This document shows, piece after piece, positions 1 through 8,104 of a stretch of 64,000 nucleotides of DNA. Below the pieces are notes generated by a model that ran no database searches, was not told the origin of the DNA, and saw nothing but the letters and a program-made list of their open reading frames with translations. The position numbers and the translations under genes are program-made. The stretch comes from Bacillus sp. ISL-37. GTDB taxonomy: Bacteria; Bacillota; Bacilli; Bacillales; Cytobacillaceae. The number at the start of each line of letters is the position of its first letter. Within the stretch, counting starts at the first letter, position 1. The DNA lies in the NCBI RefSeq assembly GCF_018613315.1, contig NZ_JAGGQL010000044.1, forward strand, positions 1 through 64,000. The letters run 5' to 3'.

Positions 1-6
1 CCTCGA

Positions 7-190
7 TGACGGACACTTTTTCATGATTTCACTTGATTTGTGTCCGTCATAACCTCAATGACGGACGCTTTTTCATGATTCCCTCGAGGTTTTGTCCATC
101 ATAGCCTTAATGACGGCCACTTTTCTCATTTCCCTCGGGTTTTTGTCCGTCATGAATTTGACGACGGTCACTTCATCGCGTTTTTACGCT
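7..190. repeat. 52-bp tandem array 1 (TGACGGAC family)
   Basis: Units start at 7, 59 and 111, with a degenerate fourth near 162. Each unit carries an inverted repeat, TGACGGACA near its start and TGTCCGTCA about 43 bp further on, around a core ACTTTTTCATGATT. The array may extend left of the window. It ends a few bases from the stop of selO, so it lies directly 3' of that gene. It is fully repetitive with no unique spacers. Confidence 0.8.
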
Positions 191-196
191 TACATA

Positions 197-1657
197 TTAC
201 GTCCCACAAAATGTCCGATAAGGTCTTGCCGCTGGCGGAGCTGGCTTGCAGAATTCGGCCTGTTCAGCTGAATGTTCGTATGGATTGGCGAGGACTTCAA
301 GCAATTTCACCATGACGTTCAAGTCACCATTCACTGCAGCCTCGAGTGCTTCCTCCACCCTATGGTTGCGAGGAATGACGCCCGGATTGCTGTCACGCAT
401 CAGCTCCTGTGCGTCTTCCTTCGATTGCTCCTGGCGCCCCAGTCTTTCCTGCCATCTGCCAAGCCACTTCGTGAACTCCTCAGCCTGGAACAGTTCTGAT
501 CCTTCCAGCTGATCAAAGGTTAAAGCCTTAAACGTATTCGTAAAGTCAGCATTATGTTTGTGCATCAGATTAAGCAAATCAGAAATAAGTGCTTTATCTT
601 CTTTTTCCTCATTGAAAATACCCAGTTTCAGCCTCATTCCGGAAATGAATTCTGCTTCAAATATTTCCGGGAACTCAGAGAGGGCTTCCTCCGCCAGTTT
701 CACGGCCTCATCTTCTTCCTCATGCAATAAAGGCAATAACGCTTCAGCAAAACGCGAAAGATTCCAGCCACCGATATACGGCTGATTCCCATAGGCATAG
801 TGGCCATCCCGGTCAATTGAACTGAAAACCGTCGCCGGGTCATACGTCTCCATGAAAGCACAAGGGCCATAATCGATTGACTCGCCGCTGATTGTCATGT
901 TGTCAGTGTTCATGACACCGTGGATAAAACCAACCTGCTGCCATTTCGCAATCAATGATGCCTGGCGCTTGATCACTTTTTTCAAAAAGGAAAGGTAGCG
1001 GTTATCCTCCCCCGCGACTTCAGGATAATGTCGCTCAATTGCATAATCAGCCAGTGCCCTCAGGTCCTCTGTCTTACCCCAGTTGGCGGCGAATTGGAAT
1101 GTTCCCACCCTGAGGTGGCTTGCTGCCACACGAGTAAGAATTGCTCCAGTTTGCATCGTCTCACGGATGATTTCCTCTCCTGTTGTCGTAACTGCCAGAC
1201 TTCTGGTCGTCGGGATTCCCAATCCTACCATCGCTTCACTGATGATAAACTCCCGCAGCATTGGTCCAAGTCCAGCGCGCCCGTCTCCTCCACGCGAATA
1301 TGGCGTCCGCCCTGAACCCTTCAGCTGTATGTCAAACCTCTCACCATCCGGAGTAATCTGCTCGCCCAACAGGACCGCCCTGCCGTCTCCAAGCATTGTG
1401 AAATGTCCGAATTGATGTCCTGCATATGCCTGAGCAAGAGGTGTTCCTCCTTCAGGAATCTCGTTTCCGCCAAAGATTACAGCCCCTTCTTCATCTTGCA
1501 GCGCTTCAGGATTCAAACCGAGTTCTTCCGCCAGCGACTCATTGAAGATTACCAGTTCAGGTGCTTCCACAGTAGTCGGTTTCTGCAGACTATAAAATAT
1601 TTTAGGCAGCCGTGAATAGCTATTATCGATATTCCAGCCAGATTGATTGGTTGTCAT
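197..1657 (-). CDS. selO: Protein adenylyltransferase SelO (YdiU/UPF0061 family)
   Basis: A pseudokinase-fold enzyme that transfers AMP from ATP to Ser/Thr/Tyr of target proteins; in bacteria it is tied to redox stress (family knowledge). At 486 residues it has the usual length. Visible family motifs are GDGRA near residue 90, [19 protein letters not shown] with the ATP lysine at about 113, HGVMNTDNM with Asp253 and [13 protein letters not shown] with Asp263, matching the known active-site pattern. The C-terminus ends TFCGT with cysteine where eukaryotic SelO has selenocysteine. The ATG at 1657 was chosen because GGAGG lies 7 bases upstream; the open frame continues to 1849 but that extension is not SelO-like. 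It is transcribed away from the dehydrogenase at 1848. Confidence 0.95.
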   Translation of the reverse strand: MTTNQSGWNIDNSYSRLPKIFYSLQKPTTVEAPELVIFNESLAEELGLNPEALQDEEGAVIFGGNEIPEGGTPLAQAYAGHQFGHFTMLGDGRAVLLGEQITPDGERFDIQLKGSGRTPYSRGGDGRAGLGPMLREFIISEAMVGLGIPTTRSLAVTTTGEEIIRETMQTGAILTRVAASHLRVGTFQFAANWGKTEDLRALADYAIERHYPEVAGEDNRYLSFLKKVIKRQASLIAKWQQVGFIHGVMNTDNMTISGESIDYGPCAFMETYDPATVFSSIDRDGHYAYGNQPYIGGWNLSRFAEALLPLLHEEEDEAVKLAEEALSEFPEIFEAEFISGMRLKLGIFNEEKEDKALISDLLNLMHKHNADFTNTFKALTFDQLEGSELFQAEEFTKWLGRWQERLGRQEQSKEDAQELMRDSNPGVIPRNHRVEEALEAAVNGDLNVMVKLLEVLANPYEHSAEQAEFCKPAPPAARPYRTFCGT

Positions 1658-1847
1658 TGGATTGCCTCCTTTATCTTCACGTTCTTGTCGTTCGTTTTTC
1701 ATATCCATTAATGTATTCTTCCTTTTACTTAATATACCCTCCCTACTGATTGGTAAAGCTGTCATTTGTTTTAGCTCCAGGGTTAGAAAAATACTTTTTA
1801 AGAATAATAATTGTGGGTAAACAAATAGTGTAGAAAGGAGAATTGCC

Positions 1848-2744
1848 ATGAATTATAAAAACATTACTGTCGCCGGAAGCGGCGTTTTAGGAAGCCAAAT
1901 TGCTTTCCAAACTGCTTACCATGGATTCAACGTTTCAGTCTACGATATCAACGATGAAGCGATCGAGCGCGCCAAGGAACGTATCTCGAAGCTTATGCCA
2001 CGTTACCAGGAGGATCTTGGAGCATCCGAGCAGGAGGTTGATAAGGCCTACAACCGCCTTTCTTTTTACAGTGATCTTCCACAGGCGGTAGCTGACGCTG
2101 ATTTGGTCATTGAGGCGGTACCTGAGGTCATCGACATCAAAACGGATTTTTACAAGAAACTAGGACAATTCGCACCTGAAAAGACTGTGTTCGCGACGAA
2201 CACTTCTACGTTGCTGCCAAGCCAGTTTGCCGATGCGACAGGGCGTCCTGAAAAATTCCTTGCCCTTCACTTTGCGAATGAAATCTGGAAAAATAACACC
2301 GCCGAAGTCATGATGCATCCTGGCACAGACAAGAAAGTGTTTGATGATCTGTTGGAATTCGCAAAAGCCATCGGCATGGTCGCCTTGCCTTTATACAAGG
2401 AGCAGCCTGGATATATCCTGAACTCGTTATTGGTGCCGTTTTTAGAAGCAGGCCAAATGCTGCTCATGAAGGAAGTTGCCGACCCGGAAACCATCGACAA
2501 GACTTGGATGATAGCAACCGGCGCTCCAAAAGGACCGTTCGCGATTTTAGACATCGTCGGAATCACCACAGCATACAATATCGCCAATGCCAAGGGCGAA
2601 GCTGGGGTACCACAATTTAAAGAGCTCGCGAATCTATTGAAAACTGAGTACATTGACAAAGGAAAACTCGGTGTAGCAACCGGTGAAGGATTTTATAAAT
2701 ATCCGAACCCTAGCTATGAACAGCCAGGTTTTCTAAAAGAATAA
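1848..2744 (+). CDS. 3-hydroxyacyl-CoA dehydrogenase (3-hydroxybutyryl-CoA dehydrogenase type)
   Basis: NAD(P)-dependent oxidation/reduction of 3-hydroxyacyl-CoA in fatty acid or butanoate metabolism, in the cytoplasm. Residues 6-16 show the Rossmann dinucleotide motif [10 protein letters not shown], followed by the acidic residue at the end of beta-2 (VYDIND) that favours NAD. The stretch [15 protein letters not shown] and [17 protein letters not shown] are typical of the family's catalytic Ser and His regions. At 298 residues it is a single-domain-pair enzyme, not a fused FadB/FadN. AAAGGAG lies 7 bases before the ATG. It appears monocistronic and ends in a clear terminator. The exact chain-length preference cannot be read from sequence. 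Confidence 0.88.
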   Translation: MNYKNITVAGSGVLGSQIAFQTAYHGFNVSVYDINDEAIERAKERISKLMPRYQEDLGASEQEVDKAYNRLSFYSDLPQAVADADLVIEAVPEVIDIKTDFYKKLGQFAPEKTVFATNTSTLLPSQFADATGRPEKFLALHFANEIWKNNTAEVMMHPGTDKKVFDDLLEFAKAIGMVALPLYKEQPGYILNSLLVPFLEAGQMLLMKEVADPETIDKTWMIATGAPKGPFAILDIVGITTAYNIANAKGEAGVPQFKELANLLKTEYIDKGKLGVATGEGFYKYPNPSYEQPGFLKE

Positions 2745-2757
2745 CCTCATATGCAGA

Positions 2758-2792
2758 TGCCCAATCCTTGTGTGGATTGGGCATTTTGTTTT
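2758..2792 (+). terminator. Rho-independent terminator after the 3-hydroxyacyl-CoA dehydrogenase gene
   Basis: Perfect 9-bp stem GCCCAATCC/GGATTGGGC with a 6-nt loop, followed by ATTTTGTTTT. Confidence 0.9.
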
Positions 2793-2830
2793 GGGTGGTA
2801 TCAAGCTTTTATCAAAATCAGAGACAAAGT

Positions 2831-3298
2831 TATCGGACATTTCCTCGTGATTCAGCTTTCGGTTTGACCGATACACCTCTTCTATCGGACACTTCCTCGT
2901 GATTCAGCCTTCCGTTTGGCCGATAGACCCCTTCTATCGGACACTTCCTCGTGATTCAGCCTTCCGTTTGGCCGATAGACCCCTTCTATCGGACACTTCC
3001 TCGTGATTCAGCCTTCCGTTTGGCCGATAGACCCCTTCTATCGGACACTTCCTTGAGATTCCCACACCGGTTTTGCCGATAGACCTCTTCTATCGGACAT
3101 TTCCTTGGGATTCCGACACCGGTTTGGCCTATACACCTCTTCTATCGGACATTTCTCCGGGTTCTCTTATTCAAAATGTCCATTAAACAACTCTTATTAG
3201 ACATTTCACTCTGGCTCTCCGCTCAAAATGTCCTTTAAACACCTTTTATTAGACACTTCTCTCCTCCTCCGCACTCAAAATGTTCATTAAAAACTTCC
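2831..3298. repeat. 52-bp tandem array 2 (TATCGGAC family)
   Basis: Unit starts fall exactly at 2831, 2883, 2935, 2987, 3039, 3091 and 3143, with two decayed units (TATTAGAC) at 3195 and 3247, so the 52-bp phase is kept through degeneration. Each unit has TATCGG at its start and CCGATA 38-43 bases in, around CTTCCTCGTGATTC. Units 2-4 are nearly identical. The array fills the convergent intergenic region between the dehydrogenase gene and the WrbA-like gene. No coding potential is seen. Confidence 0.92.
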
Positions 3299-3308
3299 TA
3301 CCCATACC

Positions 3309-3345
3309 AAAAAAACAGCCTAACTCCTCAAAAGGAATTAGGCTA
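3309..3345 (-). terminator. Terminator of the dioxygenase/WrbA operon
   Basis: Read on the minus strand: stem AGCCTAATTCCT/AGGAGTTAGGCT with one wobble, then a run of T (A-run at 3309-3315 on the plus strand). Confidence 0.85.
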
Positions 3346-3357
3346 TCTAATCACACC

Positions 3358-3963
3358 TTATTGATTTCCGTTCTTCACCCAACCAGCAACGGTCACTGTG
3401 CGCTTCGCCTGGTATTTTACCGCAGCTTCAACGTCTTCAATCATGTTGCCGTCCTGGTCGACTGTTACGCTTGTGCCGTATGGGTTGCCGCCAGCACCGA
3501 ATGTGACTGGATCGCTGTAGCCTGGCGCCGCGACGATTGCACCCCAGTGGTACATCGTCGTGTATAGTGACAGAATGGTAGCTTCTTGCCCACCGTGCGG
3601 ATTTTGCGCGGAGGACATGGCGCTCACGACTTTGTTTACCAACTTGCCCTGTGCCCAGAGGCCGCCTGTTGTATCAAGGAACTGCTTCATTTGAGAAGGC
3701 ATGTTTCCAAATCGCGTTGGTACGCTGAAGATAATTGCGTCTGCCCATTCAAGATCGTCTGGAGTCACTTCGGGAATATCCTTTGTCGCTTCGACAGTCG
3801 CTTTCCACGCTTCATTGCCTTCAATTGCTGATTCAGGAGCTAATTCCTTCACTTTAAAAACCTTCACATCTGCTCCAGCTTCTTTTGCGCCTTCTGCAGC
3901 CCACTTCGAAAGCTGTACATTTGTTCCGCTCATGCTGTAAAAAATTACTGCTAATTTGACCAT
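3358..3963 (-). CDS. WrbA-like NAD(P)H:quinone oxidoreductase (flavodoxin family)
   Basis: FMN-dependent two-electron reduction of quinones, which avoids semiquinone radicals. The 201-residue protein starts with the flavodoxin phosphate loop IFYSMSGTN (residues 7-15). It contains PTRFGNMPSQMKQFLD and TGGLW near residues 100-115, and the WrbA-type stretch GGQEATILSLYTTMYHWG that lines the FMN and quinone sites. It lies 56 bp downstream of the ring-cleaving dioxygenase on the same strand and shares its terminator, so the two form a quinone/aromatic detoxification operon under the MhqR-like operators. The family is clear; the substrate is inferred from context. Confidence 0.9.
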   Translation of the reverse strand: MVKLAVIFYSMSGTNVQLSKWAAEGAKEAGADVKVFKVKELAPESAIEGNEAWKATVEATKDIPEVTPDDLEWADAIIFSVPTRFGNMPSQMKQFLDTTGGLWAQGKLVNKVVSAMSSAQNPHGGQEATILSLYTTMYHWGAIVAAPGYSDPVTFGAGGNPYGTSVTVDQDGNMIEDVEAAVKYQAKRTVTVAGWVKNGNQ

Positions 3964-4019
3964 TTTATCTACCTCCTTTAGTAGTAGTTTTCCACAAACT
4001 CCCGGCCTGCAAACTCGGC

Positions 4020-5003
4020 TTACAGATACTCTTTTTCAATATCACGTGTGCTGCGGACTGTATCAATCGGTCGCACAAAGTCCTCGATTTGTTCACGTTT
4101 CGATTCGAGAAATGGCGGCAGTGACAATTTTTCACCAAGAGTTTCGTATGGTTCGTCACCCATGAAGCCTGGGCCGTCTGTTGCCCATTCAAACAAAATC
4201 CCTGGTGCCACACGTGCGTACAAGGATTCAAAGAAGAATCGGTCGACATAACCGGATGTACCGAATCCCGCCGCCTTCATATGCTCGATCCACTCATAAA
4301 GAACAGAAGTGTCGGCAACTCGGAAAGCGGCATGATGCACGGTGCCGAATCCCTGGCGTCCCGCTGGCAGCACTTTATTGTCCTCTACAATGACCTGCGC
4401 ACCGTTTCCGCCTTCGCCCATTTCAAACAGGTGTAGGGAACCCTCTTTCCCTACTTCACGCATATGCATGACTTTTTCTAATACCTCTTTAAAATAATCA
4501 AAGCGTGAGATACGAATATGGATCGGCCCAAGACCTGTGATCGCATACTCCAAAGGAACCGGACCGTTTTGCCATGGTGTCCCTGAAGCTACACCCTCGT
4601 TGAACTCATCGGAAACCAGCATGTATTGCTGATCATCAAAGTCGACGAATGAAATCGTCTTTTTGCCGAACAGTTCCTTGATGCCCGTATGCTTGACTTC
4701 GTATTTATCGAAACGCTTCACCCAGTATTCCAGCGCCTCATCTGTCGGAACACGGAAGCCAGTTTTATAAATCTCGTCCGTTCCATGAGAACCCTTAGGA
4801 ATCCCAGGGAAATCAAAGAATGTCATATCCGTTCCCGCGGACCCTTTATCATCCGCGAAAAATAAGTGATAAGTACGGATATCATCCTGGTTGACGGTCT
4901 TTTTTACAAGACGCATTCCCAGCACGTATGTGAAAAACTCATAATTCTTCTCCGCACTGCTGGTAATGGCCGTAACATGGTGAATTCCTTTTAATTCGTT
5001 CAA
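4020..5003 (-). CDS. Ring-cleaving dioxygenase, glyoxalase/VOC superfamily (MhqA/MhqO-like)
   Basis: A 327-residue two-domain vicinal-oxygen-chelate protein like the B. subtilis MhqA/MhqE/MhqO enzymes that cleave hydroquinone/catechol-type compounds. Metal-ligand candidates are His8/His9 (GIHHVT), His in the second-module GTVHHAAFRV and Glu in LFEWATDGPGF. The start codon is TTG at 5003 with GGGGGAG 6 bases upstream; no better ATG exists. Upstream lie two inverted repeats matching the MhqR operator, which predicts induction by quinones, catechol or related electrophiles. The wrbA-like gene follows in the same operon. No mhqR gene is in the window. Confidence 0.9.
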   Translation of the reverse strand: MNELKGIHHVTAITSSAEKNYEFFTYVLGMRLVKKTVNQDDIRTYHLFFADDKGSAGTDMTFFDFPGIPKGSHGTDEIYKTGFRVPTDEALEYWVKRFDKYEVKHTGIKELFGKKTISFVDFDDQQYMLVSDEFNEGVASGTPWQNGPVPLEYAITGLGPIHIRISRFDYFKEVLEKVMHMREVGKEGSLHLFEMGEGGNGAQVIVEDNKVLPAGRQGFGTVHHAAFRVADTSVLYEWIEHMKAAGFGTSGYVDRFFFESLYARVAPGILFEWATDGPGFMGDEPYETLGEKLSLPPFLESKREQIEDFVRPIDTVRSTRDIEKEYL

Positions 5004-5017
5004 GTTGTCTCCCCCTT

Positions 5018-5035
5018 TATCTCGAAACCGAGATA
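5018..5035. promoter_or_regulatory. MhqR-type operator, promoter-distal copy 1
   Basis: TATCTCGAAACCGAGATA is an 18-bp inverted repeat with only the two central pairs mismatched. It matches the known B. subtilis MhqR box (tATCTCGAAttCGAGATa). It lies immediately upstream of the ribosome site of the dioxygenase gene. Confidence 0.75.
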
Positions 5036-5093
5036 TTATTACAAAAAAATATCTATTCTTACTTTAACCTTAATGCCTTCGAAAAAAACATAA

Positions 5094-5111
5094 TATCTTG
5101 AATTCGAGATA
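5094..5111. promoter_or_regulatory. MhqR-type operator, copy 2
   Basis: TATCTTGAATTCGAGATA is an inverted repeat with one mismatch. It lies 76 bp upstream of copy 1 with the AT-rich presumed promoter between them, as expected for cooperative repression. Confidence 0.75.
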
Positions 5112-5175
5112 ATTTTATCATGTGGTTATTTTCATGTCAACTTGGATAAAAGCCCTTGAGATCACTCAAAGGCTT

Positions 5176-5463
5176 TCAGACTATTGTTTTAGGTACTTCT
5201 TTATATTCAGGTTTCCTCTCGAATTCCTTTTGCGCAAAGGAACACACCGGCTCCACCTTCAGACCTTCATTTTTTGCCTTCTCAACAACCTGGCGTACCA
5301 ATTCCTCCGCCACGCCCTGACCACGGTTCGCCGGGTCGACACCCGTATGGTTAATGACAAGAAACTTATCGCCGTCACGAGTATAAGTGACTTCGCCTAC
5401 CTCGAGCCCATCAGAATCCTTCGCGACAAAACGGCCATCTTCTTCTGTATAGTTAAACGACAT
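5176..5463 (-). CDS. Small GNAT-type N-acetyltransferase (YjdJ-like)
   Basis: A 95-residue single-domain acetyltransferase of the short 'Gcn5-related, GNAT-like' class. The core reads TYTRDGDKFLVINHTGVDP, then the acetyl-CoA loop RGQGVAEELVRQVVEKAK and LKVEPVCSFAQKEF, which is the standard order for the YjdJ/At1g77540-type proteins. The ATG at 5463 follows AGGAGG by 8 bases; upstream in-frame codons are not conserved-looking. The substrate is unknown. It is a single gene between the MhqR-controlled operon and a divergent membrane protein. Confidence 0.82.
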   Translation of the reverse strand: MSFNYTEEDGRFVAKDSDGLEVGEVTYTRDGDKFLVINHTGVDPANRGQGVAEELVRQVVEKAKNEGLKVEPVCSFAQKEFERKPEYKEVPKTIV

Positions 5464-5626
5464 AAGAACACCTCCTGGTCTATTCTCTTTTTCCCGCATC
5501 CATATGAATTTACTCACTTTTTTACAAATAATTTCCCACAGTCTTTTATATAGTGCATACGAAATTATTAAACATGACAATCTATAGATATGTATGCAAA
5601 ACCGGCTTTTAAAAGGAATGATTAAT

Positions 5627-6202
5627 TTGGAAAAAGAACGTCTATCGCGTTTTGATAAGATTGTTGAGATAGGAAAGGAAGGGCAAAAGGCTTTAAATCA
5701 GTATTGGAGGGACTACGCTCTATATACCTCTTTTGAGTACTGGCTGATGGTCTTATTCCTTGTGGCCCCGCTCATCTTGCTACTTCTTAAAATCAATAAA
5801 GATAAGCTATTCCAGATCCTCTTTTATGGTTACAGTATCCATATGGCTTTTGGATATGAAGATTTGTATGGGAGAAATATGGGTTACTGGAATTATCCTT
5901 TTCCTGTTATCCCGGTTTTACCCGGTATTTCACTAGACTCCAGCCTAATACCAATAATTTTTATGTTTGTTTATCAATCTACGCTGAACAGTAATAAAAA
6001 ATATTACTTGTATGCAACTATTACATCGGTAATCCTGTCTTTTGTTTTCAAGCCTATGCTTGTCGGATTAGGATTATTTAGAATTTATGGGGAGATTAAC
6101 TACTTTCACTTATTCCTCAGCTATGTATCTGTATTTATTTTTGCGAAAGTAATTACTGACTTTTTTCTTTGGATTAAGAAAAGGTATAGCTCAAATGAAT
6201 AA
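5627..6202 (+). CDS. CBO0543-like integral membrane protein, function unknown
   Basis: About 191 residues. A charged N-terminal stretch of some 35 residues is followed by roughly five hydrophobic segments: WLMVLFLVAPLILLLL, a segment around FQILFYGYSIHMAFGYEDLYG, IPIIFMFVYQ, LYATITSVILSFVF and FLSYVSVFIFAKVITDFFLW. The arrangement, with a conserved-looking NMGYWNYPFPVIPVLPG loop, resembles the CBO0543 family common in Bacillaceae. The start is uncertain: TTG at 5627 has AAAAGGA 9 bases upstream, whereas ATG at 5618 abuts that site and ATG at 5594 lacks one. It is convergent with a second protein of the same general type. Confidence 0.7.
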   Translation: MEKERLSRFDKIVEIGKEGQKALNQYWRDYALYTSFEYWLMVLFLVAPLILLLLKINKDKLFQILFYGYSIHMAFGYEDLYGRNMGYWNYPFPVIPVLPGISLDSSLIPIIFMFVYQSTLNSNKKYYLYATITSVILSFVFKPMLVGLGLFRIYGEINYFHLFLSYVSVFIFAKVITDFFLWIKKRYSSNE

Positions 6203-6269
6203 TTTCTCTCCATTTAAGATTTAAGAATCCATACCCAAACACTATTATTATAAGCTAGAAGGAAACCTT

Positions 6270-6800
6270 CTATCGAAAAACACTCGAGGGTACTTCAAAG
6301 CTATTCCATAAGAAAACAATAAATACGGCCGAGAGGATCCAGGCGAATACCGGCCTATGAAAATGGATTTTCAATATGAGGAACATTGCCGCATTAAAAA
6401 GGATGGACCACCCCAAATTCCAGCCATTGTAGTATTTTATTAAATGATAATGCAAATCGATCATTTCATTTATGATGTAAATTAGCATCCACCCTAAATA
6501 ATAAATGAACTTCATGATGGCACCTTGTTGTGGAAAATGAGACAAATAGGCAAGACATGTCGCAGGGTATTTTAATAACATGATTAAAAATGTAATATGA
6601 GAATTGGTGACTCCCAGTTCCCTATCACCAGACGATGGTACATACCTCCACATTGGATAATAATCGGACAGTAAATAAAGGTAAATAAAATCACCAAGCA
6701 TAAAGAAAAGGATTGTCGGATAGTATCTTCTCCAGTTCCTCCAATCCCCCCATATTATTAAGACTCCTAGCCAAAAAATCGCATAAATCGCATTCGTCAT
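6270..6800 (-). CDS. CBO0543-family membrane protein
   Basis: A 176-residue protein with about five predicted membrane spans, short aromatic-rich loops (GDWRNWRRYYPT near residue 22, YLYLLSDYYPMWRYVP near 45) and the motif NEMIDLHYHLIKYYNGWN near residue 113, typical of the CBO0543 family. The family has no established function; members are abundant and often paired in Bacillus genomes. The ATG at 6800 was chosen because GTGAGG lies 6 bases upstream; the frame is open from a GTG at 6812. It faces the related protein at 5627-6202. Confidence 0.75.
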   Translation of the reverse strand: MTNAIYAIFWLGVLIIWGDWRNWRRYYPTILFFMLGDFIYLYLLSDYYPMWRYVPSSGDRELGVTNSHITFLIMLLKYPATCLAYLSHFPQQGAIMKFIYYLGWMLIYIINEMIDLHYHLIKYYNGWNLGWSILFNAAMFLILKIHFHRPVFAWILSAVFIVFLWNSFEVPSSVFR

Positions 6801-6922
6801 AGTCTGCCTCACCGAAAATTATTTACAAATAAAGGAAACCTTTTCCGTAGTATACCCATTCCTCTTTTAATTATTTCTTAATCGCTACTATCTTATGAAG
6901 AATAAACGTACCTTAAGGAATA

Positions 6923-6963
6923 CAAAAAGGAAGTATGAGAACATGCCTCATACTTCCTTTTTG
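6923..6963 (-). terminator. Terminator of pstS (bidirectional-looking)
   Basis: Long stem AAAAAGGAAGTATGAG / CTCATACTTCCTTTTT with a 7-nt loop. The flanking A and T runs would let it work on either strand. Confidence 0.88.
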
Positions 6964-6964
6964 T

Positions 6965-7936
6965 TTACTTCAATTCTTCTAGTTCTTCGATTGTCGCAAG
7001 GATGTCCTCGTCTGTCAGTGGTGCGAAGCCTGTTTCTGCGGCAACATCCTGTGCATTTTCCATTGTGTAGATCGCGTAATCAAGTACTTGCGCTTTCTCT
7101 TTTGCGTTATTAGCATTCAAGTATGTGAACACCGGTCGTGTGAATGGACCGTACTTCCCGTCTTCCTTGATTGTTTCCAGTGAAGGTTCAACAGGTCCGT
7201 TACCGAAATCCACACTCACTGCATCCAATTTGTCTTTGTTGTTTGCAAAGTAGCCATAGCCGAAAAAGCCGATTGCGTTCTTGTCTTTTGAAACCAGGTC
7301 AACCAGTGTAGAGTAGTCCTGCTGCAGGTTGATGCCTTCTACAAGATCTTTTTCATCAAGAATGTTTTCAAACATGAACTCGTATGTTCCATGATTTTCG
7401 TTCGGACCATATGTGTTAATTGCTTCAGCCGGGAAGTCAGGACGTACATCCGACCATTTCTTCTTTCCGCCTTCAGCAAGGAAGATATCAATGACTTCTT
7501 CTTTTGTCAGCTCCTTTGCCCAGTCGTTGTCCTTATTGATGACAATCGTCAGGCCATCCAAAGCTACTTTCATTTCTTTCACGTCGATTCCAAGCTCTTC
7601 GGCTTTTGCCTTTTCTTCGTCTTTGATCTGGCGTGATGCATCATTGTAGTCTGTTCCTTCTTCAACAAGGAATTTCTTGAACCCAGCGGAAGTGCCGGAG
7701 CGGCTAACCTCTACAGATACATCTTCTTGGGTGGACATATAGTTCTCTGCCATTTTCGCCATGAATGGGTAGACAGTTCCGGAGCCATCGATCACAACGC
7801 TGCCTTCAAGTTGAGTTTCAGTTTCATTAGAACCATTCGTTGCTTCTGCGTTACTTTCTCCATCTGAGCAAGCAGTTCCGAAAGCCATTACACCAGCAAG
7901 CATAGTAAACATCGCTAACTTTTTAAAACTCTTCAT
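6965..7936 (-). CDS. pstS: Phosphate ABC transporter substrate-binding lipoprotein PstS
   Basis: High-affinity phosphate-binding protein anchored to the outer face of the membrane. A lipoprotein signal ends in the lipobox FGTAC with the modified Cys at residue 23. The mature part contains the PstS phosphate-binding stretches GSGTVYPFMAKMAE, SRSGTSAGFKKF and NDASRQIKDEE, with the closing FFGYGYFANNKDK. At 323 residues it has the usual length. No pstC/A/B genes follow: a terminator ends the gene directly and the next gene is convergent, so the permease is elsewhere or this is an extra binding protein. A PhoP-box array lies upstream. Confidence 0.93.
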   Translation of the reverse strand: MKSFKKLAMFTMLAGVMAFGTACSDGESNAEATNGSNETETQLEGSVVIDGSGTVYPFMAKMAENYMSTQEDVSVEVSRSGTSAGFKKFLVEEGTDYNDASRQIKDEEKAKAEELGIDVKEMKVALDGLTIVINKDNDWAKELTKEEVIDIFLAEGGKKKWSDVRPDFPAEAINTYGPNENHGTYEFMFENILDEKDLVEGINLQQDYSTLVDLVSKDKNAIGFFGYGYFANNKDKLDAVSVDFGNGPVEPSLETIKEDGKYGPFTRPVFTYLNANNAKEKAQVLDYAIYTMENAQDVAAETGFAPLTDEDILATIEELEELK

Positions 7937-8015
7937 TCCTTAATTCCCCCTAATATTATGTCCGTTGCTACAAGAACAAGATTACTAGACAGTTATTAAC
8001 TTCGTTTTAAGGAGC

Positions 8016-8052
8016 TGTAAATTAATTGAAAAGGTTTGTTAAGGAATGTTAA
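8016..8052 (-). promoter_or_regulatory. Pho box (PhoP-binding direct repeats) upstream of pstS
   Basis: On the minus strand the order is TTAACA-4-TTAACA-5-TTTCAA-5-TTTACA. These are four hexamers close to the PhoP consensus TT(A/C/T)A(C/T)A at about 11-bp steps, ending about 80 bp before the pstS start. This predicts induction on phosphate starvation. Confidence 0.75.
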
Positions 8053-8104
8053 TTCTTTCCTCAAAGGGAGAAGTTATATATAGTGAAGAAAAGGAGGTTT
8101 CGAT

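Noticed and set aside
1658-1849. 64-residue N-terminal extension of SelO
   Set aside because: The internal ATG at 1657 has a strong ribosome site and family-like start; the extension overlaps the divergent promoter region.
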